A stretch of 6,262 bases of DNA from an uncultured Clostridia bacterium (lineage in GTDB: Bacteria > Bacillota > Clostridia > TANB77 > CAG-508). Positions 1 through 5,302 of this stretch are shown piece after piece (the stretch's first letter is position 1; the number at the start of each line of letters is the position of its first letter). Location: positions 1-6,262 of the forward strand of contig CANRPQ010000071.1 of assembly GCA_947632525.1 (NCBI GenBank), written 5' to 3'. A program made the position numbers and the translations under genes. The notes beneath the pieces were generated by a model. It saw only the letters and a program-made list of their open reading frames with translations. It was not told the DNA's origin and did not search any database.

Positions 1-176
1 ATATATTCATTATATTCTAAATCACTCATCAATTTAGAGTATTTTTCTAAACTCATTACTACCATTGAGCCATATCCGTTTTTTGTTAAATAAACCGCTT
101 CATCTTCTTTTAAAACTAGTTCCTCTATTTCTGGATATTTATTCCTTAAATCTGATACTGGTCTAATATTAATCAT
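1..176 (-). CDS. Phd/YefM-family antitoxin, N-terminal part (cut by window edge)
   Basis: The minus strand reads an open frame from an ATG at 176 down to the window edge, 58 codons with no stop. The protein begins MINIRPVSDLRNKYPEIEEL and goes on through a 'VYLTKNGYGSMVVMSLEKY' segment. This is the classic layout of Phd/YefM antitoxins: an N-terminal 'xxIxPVSDLR' DNA-binding segment, then a strand ending 'ITKNGxxxxVLMSxExY'. Members of this family neutralise a partner toxin (often RelE/ParE, Doc or Txe type) through a C-terminal tail and repress their own operon. That tail and any toxin gene lie outside the window, so the toxin type is unknown. The start is fixed by AAGGAGG at 185-191, 8 bases upstream, and a promoter lies just behind it. 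The family call is from motif recognition and is fairly firm; the function as a toxin-antitoxin pair is inferred. Confidence 0.85.
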   Translation of the reverse strand, partial: MINIRPVSDLRNKYPEIEELVLKEDEAVYLTKNGYGSMVVMSLEKYSKLMSDLEYNEY

Positions 177-184
177 TTAATATT

Positions 185-191
185 CCTCCTT
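185..191 (-). promoter_or_regulatory. Ribosome binding site of the antitoxin gene
   Basis: AAGGAGG on the minus strand, 8 bases before the ATG at 176. It is a near-perfect Shine-Dalgarno sequence and decides the start. Confidence 0.85.
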
Positions 192-208
192 GAAATTTTA
201 TTATCATA

Positions 209-237
209 ATTTTATCATTATTTTATATCTTTTTCAA
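209..237 (-). promoter_or_regulatory. Promoter of the antitoxin gene
   Basis: On the minus strand TTGAAA (232-237) is followed after 17 bases by TAAAAT (209-214), five of six matches to each sigma-70/SigA consensus box with ideal spacing. The predicted transcript start near 202 gives a leader of about 25 bases carrying the ribosome binding site. Phd-type antitoxins usually bind their own promoter; no clear operator palindrome is visible here. Confidence 0.6.
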
Positions 238-270
238 TATTTTATGCAAAAATTTTAAATGTTTTACACA

Positions 271-299
271 TAAAAAGCAAGATGTTATCAAACACCTTG
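271..299 (-). terminator. Possible weak terminator hairpin, minus strand
   Basis: CAAGATGTT (278-286) and AACACCTTG (291-299) form a 9-pair stem with a 4-base loop. The one A/C mismatch of the plus strand becomes a G-U pair in minus-strand RNA, where the stem is followed by CTTTTTA. This would stop minus-strand transcription, yet no minus-strand gene ends here. It may block antisense reading from the right, or be left over from a lost gene. Confidence 0.3.
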
Positions 300-323
300 T
301 TTCTGTAAATATTTTTATTATAA

Positions 324-815
324 AATTTTCCTATATGGAAGTTAATAAAATCCACAGGTGTGGATTTAAATTTGCAATTTCCAGCAGGATGGGAAAAGGC
401 TAAAAAAATCAAGTACGAGCAAGGATATACTAAACCTGCACCAAGGGATTTTGTAGGAGAAGGACCATTGACACAGCCTGAAGCATTAGCACTTTATGAT
501 TTTACACAAGCACATAATTTTGGTTTGACAATTTCATATCATACCCAAGGAAAAGAAATTTACTGGAATTTTCAAAACATCAATCCACCAAAAGGATATG
601 AAATAGGGCAAGAATTTGCAAAAATAAGCGGATATGCTTTAACGGAAGTTCCGTATAATTCTAGTTTTGCCGGATATAAAGATTGGTTTATTCAAAACTA
701 TAATAAACCTAGCTATACAATAGAAGCAGGAATAGGGGAAAATCCTTTGCCAATTTCACAACTTGAAGAGATATATAATGATAATGAAGGAATTTTGGCT
801 TATGGAATGAATTAA
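324..815 (+). pseudogene. M14 zinc carboxypeptidase remnant (gamma-D-glutamyl endopeptidase-like), N-terminus missing
   Basis: The frame encodes the C-terminal half of an M14 metallopeptidase of the kind that cuts gamma-D-Glu-diaminoacid bonds in peptidoglycan. Visible blocks are 'GVDLNLQFPAGW' (equivalent to GVDANRNWDAGF of carboxypeptidase A), 'SYHTQG', which holds the third zinc ligand His (codon 540-542), and 'YTIEAG' with the catalytic Glu (codon 723-725). The first two zinc ligands (HxxE) and everything before the substrate-binding block are absent. The apparent GTG start at 360 is the internal Val of the conserved GVDLN block: Gly is encoded just before it, and FP-WK, resembling the family, is readable from 327-341, followed by a stop upstream at 321-323. 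No ribosome binding site precedes 360. Without HxxE it cannot bind zinc normally, so I read this as a decayed 5'-truncated gene. Its 3' end is intact and stops in TAA. The family is sure; the pseudogene call is well supported. Confidence 0.85.
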
Positions 816-824
816 TAGTTAAAA

Positions 825-869
825 ATTTACCTCAAAATATAAGATTTTTGTCTATATTTTGAGGTAAAT
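825..869 (-). terminator. Perfect 17-bp inverted repeat, probable terminator of the minus-strand membrane gene
   Basis: Arms 825-841 and 853-869 are exact reverse complements (ATTTACCTCAAAATATA) around an 11-base loop. In minus-strand RNA the stem runs straight into a U-run (positions 825-821), fitting an intrinsic terminator for the gene ending at 969. On the plus strand no T-run follows. The stem is AT-rich but long. Other readings, such as a protein-binding site or a small mobile repeat, cannot be excluded. Confidence 0.55.
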
Positions 870-874
870 CTAAA

Positions 875-953
875 AGCCACGCAATAAAATTAATTTTATT
901 TAAACAGTACAAATTTACGAATCAAATCTGTACAGGTTGCAAGGCTATTTTTT
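875..953. other. Branched RNA-like structure with T-run, in the convergent gap
   Basis: Outer arms AGCCACGCAA (875-884) and TTGCAAGGCT (937-946) enclose two inner hairpins: an 18-base palindrome of A and T (883-900, sharing two bases with the outer arm) and a 10-pair stem GTACAAATTT/AAATCTGTAC (907-916, 924-933) with a 7-base loop. On the plus strand the outer stem is followed by ATTTTTT (947-953), which fits a terminator for the M14 remnant. In minus-strand RNA the A/C mismatches of both stems turn into G-U pairs, so the fold is better there, and GGC is followed by UUUUA. It may be a bidirectional terminator or a structured RNA in the 3' end of the membrane-protein transcript. I do not recognise a named RNA family. 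Confidence 0.45.
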
Positions 954-968
954 CTATTGCTAATATAA

Positions 969-1730
969 TTATAGGGCAATTCCTAAATATGATAATATAA
1001 ATTTGACAACATATAAAATACCTATAATTAAAGCAAATTTCCAGAAATATGAATCATTTTTATCTTCATCTGATAAATTCTTAATGGCAAAGAATAAAAG
1101 AACAGTAGATAAAATTTCACAAAATCCTGAAAATGTTTTAGTAATATTAGCTATACCAGAGCCTATAATTGTCAATAAGCTAACAACTTCAGCAATTACA
1201 ACTGGAATTTTAGCAATTAAAATACTACTAGCAATACTTAAAAAAGATTTGTTTTTATCCTTTTTAAATCCATAAACAAGTCCAGATAATAATAATATAG
1301 AGATAATTGGTGCGATTAAATCTTTAACGATGCCTAAAATATTAGAGAATAGGTTCTTAAAGAAATATGAGAAACTTCCAAAAGAACTAAATAAATAAAG
1401 TTTAGCAATGCCAACTATATCAGATACTAATACAGCAACAAGCCATATTACTAAAATAATAACAGCAATTTTAACAAAGTTATTTCCAGATCCAGTGGTT
1501 ACTTTTTTTAATACTCCAAGAGGATCTTTAAAGAAAGAAGAAATAAATCCTTTTGCTTCTTTAGAGTCTTTTTTTAAATCTGCATTTTTAAAAGTATCTC
1601 TTACCTGATTAACTGTATCAACAGTTTCCTTTTTTAAATCTTCTTTATTAATATTAAAGTTAGTTTCATTAGTAGTATTTGTAGAACTTTCTTGTTCTTC
1701 TTGTGGTTTTTGTTCTTGATTTTCTTCCAT
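969..1730 (-). CDS. Hypothetical membrane protein, acidic/polar N-terminus, about five membrane segments
   Basis: I do not recognise a named family. The 253-residue protein has a soluble polar head of about 80 residues, rich in Glu, Gln, Asn, Thr and Lys (MEENQEQKPQEEQESS at the tip), likely disordered or helical. A membrane domain follows, with hydrophobic stretches near residues 86-108, 131-155, 164-192, 202-216 and 230-250. Short Lys/Asp-rich loops (155-161 and 217-227) separate some of them. There is no signal peptide and no visible catalytic motif; the single Cys lies near residue 204. The ATG at 1730 is chosen because AAAGGAAGG ends 9 bases upstream; a TTG at 1751 in the same frame has no ribosome binding site. 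It stands alone, divergent from the M18 gene and convergent with the M14 remnant. Its codon use matches its neighbours. Transport, sensing or envelope roles are all possible; none is shown. Confidence 0.75.
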   Translation of the reverse strand: MEENQEQKPQEEQESSTNTTNETNFNINKEDLKKETVDTVNQVRDTFKNADLKKDSKEAKGFISSFFKDPLGVLKKVTTGSGNNFVKIAVIILVIWLVAVLVSDIVGIAKLYLFSSFGSFSYFFKNLFSNILGIVKDLIAPIISILLLSGLVYGFKKDKNKSFLSIASSILIAKIPVVIAEVVSLLTIIGSGIANITKTFSGFCEILSTVLLFFAIKNLSDEDKNDSYFWKFALIIGILYVVKFILSYLGIAL

Positions 1731-1739
1731 ATTTATCAA

Positions 1740-1748
1740 CCTTCCTTT
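1740..1748 (-). promoter_or_regulatory. Ribosome binding site setting the start of the membrane protein
   Basis: AAAGGAAGG on the minus strand ends 9 bases before the ATG at 1730. It overlaps the beginning of the longer TTG-initiated frame (1751), which argues that the longer form is not used. Confidence 0.7.
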
Positions 1749-1762
1749 CAAAATCTAAACTT

Positions 1763-1791
1763 ATTAAACTACAAAATATAAAAAAAGTAAA
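1763..1791 (-). promoter_or_regulatory. Promoter of the membrane protein gene
   Basis: TTTACT (1786-1791), 17 bases, then TTTAAT (1763-1768), read on the minus strand. The -10 box matches five of six consensus bases and the -35 box four of six. A start near 1756 would give a short leader holding the ribosome binding site and would place transcription after the TTG at 1751 or just before it. Confidence 0.45.
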
Positions 1792-1796
1792 TAGTG

Positions 1797-1848
1797 AATT
1801 ATTAAATTAGACATTTAATATTCAGTAAATATTCTAATTATTAAATTA
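1797..1848. repeat. 13-bp direct repeat in the divergent promoter region
   Basis: AATTATTAAATTA occurs at 1797-1809 and again at 1836-1848, 39 bases apart start to start. Between them lies a small inverted repeat, AATATT-CAGT-AAATATT. The 226 bases between the two divergent genes are otherwise plain AT-rich DNA. In such composition a 13-bp repeat may be chance, but its place makes a regulator site conceivable. Confidence 0.3.
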
Positions 1849-1916
1849 AATATTGGTTAATAATATAAAAAACACATAAAAATTATTAAAATGGGTATTC
1901 TAAAATAAAAATAATA

Positions 1917-1925
1917 TGATAAAAT
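1917..1925 (+). promoter_or_regulatory. Probable extended -10 promoter of the M18 aminopeptidase
   Basis: TGATAAAAT fits the extended -10 form TGnTATAAT, about 30 bases before the start codon. The -35 region is poor (TTCTAA at 1898-1903, 16 bases upstream), as is common with an extended -10. Confidence 0.4.
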
Positions 1926-1956
1926 AATAACATCAAATTAGAAGGGAGATAAAATA

Positions 1957-3366
1957 ATGGATAAAAAAGAAGCAGAAGATTTAAAAAAGAAACTATTTAA
2001 TAATAGGGAAAATGGTTGGAAGTCTAAATCAGATGAACAAAAAAATGAAATATTAAATTATGCTAAAGGATATATAGACTATATGAATTATTCAAAAACA
2101 GAAAGGGAAATTATATCTAGCTCAAAAAAAATAGCAGATGAACATGGTTTTAAAGATATATCAAGCTATGATAATTTAAAATCAGGAGATAAGGTGTATT
2201 ATATTAACCGCGATAAAAGCATGTATTTAGCAGTTATAGGTAAACAACCAATGGAAAATGGATTAAATATTATAGGTAGCCATGCAGATTCTCCAAGATT
2301 AGATTTAAAGCCTAATCCACTATATGAAGACGCCGAATTTGCTTATTTCAAAACTCACTATTATGGTGGAATTAAAAAATATCAATGGACAACAATTCCA
2401 CTTGCAATTCATGGAGTTATTGTTAAAACTAATGGAGAAAAGATTACAGTTAATATAGGTGAAAATATTGATGACCCAATTTTTACAATTACAGATCTAT
2501 TACCACATTTAGCACAAGATCAAATGAAGAAAAAAGCAGCAGATGTAATAGAGGGAGAAGACTTAAATCTATTAATTGGTAGTATTCCATTTGACGGTGA
2601 TGTATCTGAAAAAGTTAAATTAAATATACTAAATATATTAAATGAAAGATATGGAATTACTGAAGTAGACTTATTAAGTTCTGAATTGGAATTAGTTCCA
2701 GCTATGCCATGTAGAAGTATGGGATTTGATAATAGCATGGTAGCAGGGTATGGTCAAGACGATAAAATATGCGTATATAGTTCATTAACTGCTTTAATGA
2801 ATGTTGAAAATCCAGAAAAAACAGCTATTTGCATCATAGCTGATAAAGAAGAAATTGGAAGTATGGGAAATACAGGAATGGAATCACATGTATTTGATAC
2901 TTTTATTTCAGAACTATTAAATAAAATGGAAGTTAATAGACCAAACTTATTAGATAAAGTTTTCTGCAATTCTAAAATGCTATCAGCAGATGTAGATGCA
3001 GGTTTAGATCCAATTTATGCAAGCGTATCAGAGAGAAATAATAGTGCACATCTAGGTAGAGGAATTGGATTAAATAAATACACAGGAGCAAGAGGAAAAT
3101 CAGGAGCATCTGATGCAAATGCCGAATTTGTAGCAGAAGTAAGAAAAATATTTGAGGAAAATAATATTCGCTATCAGATTTCAGAATTAGGAAAAGTAGA
3201 TGTTGGAGGAGGAGGCACAATTGCATATATTTTAGCCAACAAGGGAATTGATGTTATTGACTGTGGCGTACCTGTACTTTCAATGCACTCACCTTATGAA
3301 GTAACAAGCAAATTAGACCTATATGAAGCACATCGTGGATATGAAGCATTTTGGAAAAATGCATAA
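1957..3366 (+). CDS. M18 family metalloaminopeptidase (aspartyl aminopeptidase family)
   Basis: This is a cytosolic zinc aminopeptidase that removes N-terminal residues from peptides; family members prefer acidic or neutral residues and form large tetrahedral dodecamers. The 469 residues match the full family length and all metal-site motifs are present: 'GSHADSPRLDLK' (His109, Asp111), 'GQDDK' (Asp268, bridging), 'DKEEIGS' (Glu298 catalytic base, Glu299 ligand), 'SADVDAG' (Asp345) and 'SMHSPYE' (His444). Assignments are by alignment to human DNPEP from memory. The part between about 115 and 255 is the dimerisation insert of the family. There is no signal peptide or membrane segment. AAGGGAG at 1942-1948, 8 bases upstream, fixes the ATG. 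It is a single-gene unit with its own promoter and a strong terminator. The clostridial branch is often annotated 'probable M18 family aminopeptidase 1' (apeA); the exact substrate preference cannot be read from sequence. Confidence 0.95.
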   Translation: MDKKEAEDLKKKLFNNRENGWKSKSDEQKNEILNYAKGYIDYMNYSKTEREIISSSKKIADEHGFKDISSYDNLKSGDKVYYINRDKSMYLAVIGKQPMENGLNIIGSHADSPRLDLKPNPLYEDAEFAYFKTHYYGGIKKYQWTTIPLAIHGVIVKTNGEKITVNIGENIDDPIFTITDLLPHLAQDQMKKKAADVIEGEDLNLLIGSIPFDGDVSEKVKLNILNILNERYGITEVDLLSSELELVPAMPCRSMGFDNSMVAGYGQDDKICVYSSLTALMNVENPEKTAICIIADKEEIGSMGNTGMESHVFDTFISELLNKMEVNRPNLLDKVFCNSKMLSADVDAGLDPIYASVSERNNSAHLGRGIGLNKYTGARGKSGASDANAEFVAEVRKIFEENNIRYQISELGKVDVGGGGTIAYILANKGIDVIDCGVPVLSMHSPYEVTSKLDLYEAHRGYEAFWKNA

Positions 3367-3392
3367 TTTATATACTATAGCATAGAATTAAA

Positions 3393-3431
3393 CAAAAATT
3401 CCAGTGAAAAATCGCTGGAATTTTTGCTTTT
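3393..3431. terminator. Strong bidirectional terminator between M18 gene and small Cys protein
   Basis: A perfect 12-bp stem, CAAAAATTCCAG (3393-3404) with CTGGAATTTTTG (3415-3426), extended inward by a T-G pair, with A-run before and T-run after (TTTTTGCTTTT). It begins 26 bases after the M18 stop codon. Read on the minus strand the same stem ends in TTTTTGTTT, so it can also stop transcripts of the small gene at 3533-3670. Confidence 0.85.
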
Positions 3432-3449
3432 GGGCTCTTAGTTTATTTC

Positions 3450-3526
3450 AGAGCACCAATTTTGAACTTAGGGCTTCTAATATAGAACGCTCTTTTTTGA
3501 AAAGTATTCATATTATATAAATACTT
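3450..3526. other. Hairpin-rich 3' region of the small Cys-protein transcript
   Basis: Between the small gene's stop codon and the bidirectional terminator there are two foldable stretches. AAGTATT (3502-3508) pairs with AATACTT (3520-3526) over an 11-base loop; in minus-strand RNA this is followed by UU and C, a weak terminator. AGAGC (3450-3454) pairs with GCTCT (3489-3493) around an inner hairpin TTCTA-ATA-TAGAA (3475-3487); on the plus strand this is followed by TTTTT. They may be transcript ends or an RNA element; nothing named is recognised. Confidence 0.35.
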
Positions 3527-3532
3527 CTGGAG

Positions 3533-3670
3533 TTAGCGCCCACTGTGCTTCAGCCAATTCGAGCAAAGCCTATTAAGGCCATCACACTCTTTGGGCTTGG
3601 GGCAGACCTTGGAACCAAACAACGAGCATTGAATCTTAGTAGCCTTATTCTCGGTTTTAGTCTTGTCCAT
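3533..3670 (-). CDS. Small cysteine-containing protein of unknown function (45 aa)
   Basis: A complete small gene, not similar to any family I recognise. It starts at an ATG at 3670 with AAAGGAG (3680-3686) 9 bases upstream and stops with TAA at 3533. The product is basic and hydrophilic: a Lys/Thr/Asn-rich head (residues 1-14), then Cys15, Cys23, Cys29 and Cys36 spaced C-x7-C-x5-C-x6-C, with 'CPKPKEC' in the middle, and the tail 'NWLKHSGR'. There is no signal peptide, leader cleavage Gly-Gly or membrane segment. Four cysteines could bind a metal or form two disulfides, though no CxxC pair is present. Composition is striking: about 47% GC in a roughly 30% GC region, 28 of 45 sense codons end in G or C, and 6 of 8 Lys codons are AAG while neighbours use mostly AAA. 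This suggests recent transfer or constraint at the RNA level. It is convergent with the M18 gene and divergent from murT. Confidence 0.65.
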   Translation of the reverse strand: MDKTKTENKATKIQCSLFGSKVCPKPKECDGLNRLCSNWLKHSGR

Positions 3671-3679
3671 TTTTTTTCA

Positions 3680-3686
3680 CTCCTTT
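3680..3686 (-). promoter_or_regulatory. Ribosome binding site of the small Cys protein
   Basis: AAAGGAG on the minus strand, 9 bases (TG plus an A-run) before the ATG at 3670. Its quality is the main support for calling this short frame a gene. No clear promoter could be picked in the A/T tracts behind it (about 3690-3780). Confidence 0.75.
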
Positions 3687-3959
3687 AAAAGTTGATATTA
3701 ATAATATATTCAAAAAAATTAAAAAATAGAACTAAATTATATTAAATATATATAAAAGATATATAAAAATAAAAAAGCTAAGTTATATGTTAAATAAAAA
3801 CTAAAAAACAGCAAAAATCTAAAAATTCTTCTTAATAACTTTCCGTATATTATTGAATAATCTAAAGCAATATAGTACAATAACAACAATACAATTATAT
3901 AAAAAGTAAAAAAATGTGTAAAATAATATTATTTATTAAAATTAAATGGAGTAAGTAAA
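3687..3959. other. AT-rich intergenic region between divergent small gene and murT
   Basis: About 270 bases without any gene on either strand. It is very rich in A and T, with long A-runs on the plus strand. It holds the murT promoter and ribosome binding site and presumably the unidentified promoter of the small Cys gene. I see no riboswitch-like fold and no further open frame. Confidence 0.6.
3853..3881 (+). promoter_or_regulatory. Promoter of the murT-gatD operon
   Basis: TTGAAT (3853-3858), 17 bases, then TACAAT (3876-3881). The -35 box matches four and the -10 box five of six consensus bases, with ideal spacing. Transcription from about 3888 would leave a leader of about 70 bases before the murT start. 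Confidence 0.55.
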
Positions 3960-5279
3960 ATGAAGAAATTCTTTATTATTATAATTACAAAAGCAATTAC
4001 AGTCTTATTAAAATTATTAGGTAAAAATGCTGGAAATTTACCAGGTAGTATAGCATTAAAATTAGATAAAGACATTATAAAGTATTTTAAAATAAGAGGA
4101 AAAGTCATTGCCGTTACAGGAACTAACGGAAAAACTATGACAAACAACTGCATTGCTACTATCTTTAAAAATAGTGGTAAAAAAGTATTAAGCAATTTGC
4201 AAGGAAACAACATGGAAACTGGAATTATATCTGCATTTATTAAAAACTGCTCTTTAACAGGAAAAATAGATAAGTATTATCTAATTTTAGAAACAGATGA
4301 AAGCTATGTTCCAGTTTTATATAGTAAAATCCCATTAGATTGTTTAGTTATATTAAACTTCTTTAGAGACCAATTAGACAGAAACGGCGAGATGGAAACC
4401 CTTATATTAAAAATCAATAAATTTTTAGAAACCTATACTGGAAATTTAATTTTAAATGCGGATGATCCAAATGTTAGTAGACTAGCCAAAGCAAACACAA
4501 ATAACAATAATATTTATTACTATTCTATAGATGAATGTGAGGAATCTACAAAAGAACTGAAAGAAGCAGCTGAAGGAACATACTGTCCATTTTGTAGAAC
4601 AAAATTACAATACGGATATTATCAATATGCTCATGTAGGTAGATTTGAATGTCCAAAATGTCATTATGGAAAAGCTGATATATATCATTTTTTAACTGAT
4701 GTAAATGTTGAAGGTGGTACTTTTAAAATTGGAGAAGAAGAATATAAAACAAAGTATGATAGTTTATATGCATTTTATGATTTAGCAGCTGCCACATCAG
4801 TGGCTAAATTATATGAGCTACCAAAAGAAAAGGTAAAACAAACCATAGAAGAATTTGTTTTAAATAATGGAAGACTAGAAAAACTAGAAATAAATGGGTG
4901 CAAAACTGTAATCAATTTAGCAAAAAATCCTACTGGAGTTAATGTTAGTCTGAAATTCTTGCAAAAAGATCAAGGAAAGAAAGAATTATTATTTGTTTTA
5001 AATGATAATATTGCAGACGGCAGAGATGTATCTTGGATATGGGATATTGATTTTAAAAATCTAGAAAATGTAGAAAGAGTTATTACAGCTGGTTTAAGAC
5101 CCTATGACATTGCAATTAGAATAAAAACAGCAGGTTATCCAGCAGACAAAATTATACCATGTAATACTTTAAAAGAGGCAGTACAAACTTTATATGAAAC
5201 AGAAAATTCAAAATATGTAATTGCAAATTACACAGCAATACAAGATGTTAGAAAAGAAATAAAAAGTTATAATAAATAA
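3960..5279 (+). CDS. murT: Lipid II isoglutaminyl synthase (glutamine-hydrolysing), ligase subunit MurT
   Basis: MurT with GatD amidates the alpha-carboxyl of D-glutamate at position 2 of the lipid II stem peptide, giving D-isoglutamine, using ATP and ammonia from glutamine; it works at the inner face of the membrane. The 439 residues show the Mur-ligase P-loop 'VTGTNGKT' (52-59), the central motifs 'ETDE' (111-114), 'NFFRDQLDRNGE' (133-144) and 'NADDP' (166-170), and the four-Cys zinc ribbon special to MurT (Cys209, Cys212, Cys231, Cys234). The C-terminal DUF1727 domain carries 'NPTG' (323-326) and 'DGRDVSWIWD' (353-362), which holds the Asp that completes the GatD catalytic triad. A hydrophobic N-terminal stretch (4-20) is seen in the family too. 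The ATG follows TGGAG (3947-3951) by 8 bases. gatD starts 23 bases after the stop, so the two are one operon. Length and motifs are normal and intact. Confidence 0.96.
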   Translation: MKKFFIIIITKAITVLLKLLGKNAGNLPGSIALKLDKDIIKYFKIRGKVIAVTGTNGKTMTNNCIATIFKNSGKKVLSNLQGNNMETGIISAFIKNCSLTGKIDKYYLILETDESYVPVLYSKIPLDCLVILNFFRDQLDRNGEMETLILKINKFLETYTGNLILNADDPNVSRLAKANTNNNNIYYYSIDECEESTKELKEAAEGTYCPFCRTKLQYGYYQYAHVGRFECPKCHYGKADIYHFLTDVNVEGGTFKIGEEEYKTKYDSLYAFYDLAAATSVAKLYELPKEKVKQTIEEFVLNNGRLEKLEINGCKTVINLAKNPTGVNVSLKFLQKDQGKKELLFVLNDNIADGRDVSWIWDIDFKNLENVERVITAGLRPYDIAIRIKTAGYPADKIIPCNTLKEAVQTLYETENSKYVIANYTAIQDVRKEIKSYNK

Positions 5280-5292
5280 TTATAAAGAAAAT

Positions 5293-5296
5293 GGAG
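5293..5296 (+). promoter_or_regulatory. Ribosome binding site setting the gatD start
   Basis: GGAG lies 6 bases before the ATG at 5303. The same GGAG overlaps an earlier in-frame ATG at 5291, which has no ribosome binding site of its own, so 5303 is the likelier start. Confidence 0.7.
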
Positions 5297-5302
5297 ACAA
5301 AA

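Noticed and set aside
875..953. A GEMM (cyclic di-GMP) riboswitch, suggested by CACGCAA
   Set aside because: The flanking P1 stem, the tetraloop/receptor and other conserved bases of the riboswitch are absent, and the element sits at gene 3' ends rather than in a leader.
1003..1608. Plus-strand open frames of 90 and 66 codons opposite the membrane protein gene
   Set aside because: They lie antisense to a well-supported gene, have no ribosome binding site and no recognisable protein features.
1728..1751. Longer TTG-initiated form of the membrane protein (start at 1751)
   Set aside because: No ribosome binding site precedes 1751, and the strong AAAGGAAGG site falls inside this extension, properly spaced for the ATG at 1730.
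2520..3226. Minus-strand open frames of 71-84 codons opposite the M18 aminopeptidase
   Set aside because: They are antisense to a gene with a full motif set and show low-complexity, Leu/Ser/Ile-rich composition typical of complement reading.
3533..3670. SCIFF-type or other known radical-SAM peptide precursor
   Set aside because: SCIFF has six Cys in a conserved pattern and a neighbouring radical-SAM maturase; here there are four Cys with other spacing and no maturase nearby.
3929..4213. Minus-strand open frame of 94 codons over the start of murT
   Set aside because: It is antisense to the N-terminal domain of MurT, including the P-loop, and has no start signals.
5291..5302. GatD start at the ATG at 5291
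   Set aside because: Only A-rich sequence lies upstream; the GGAG overlapping this ATG is spaced correctly for the ATG at 5303.
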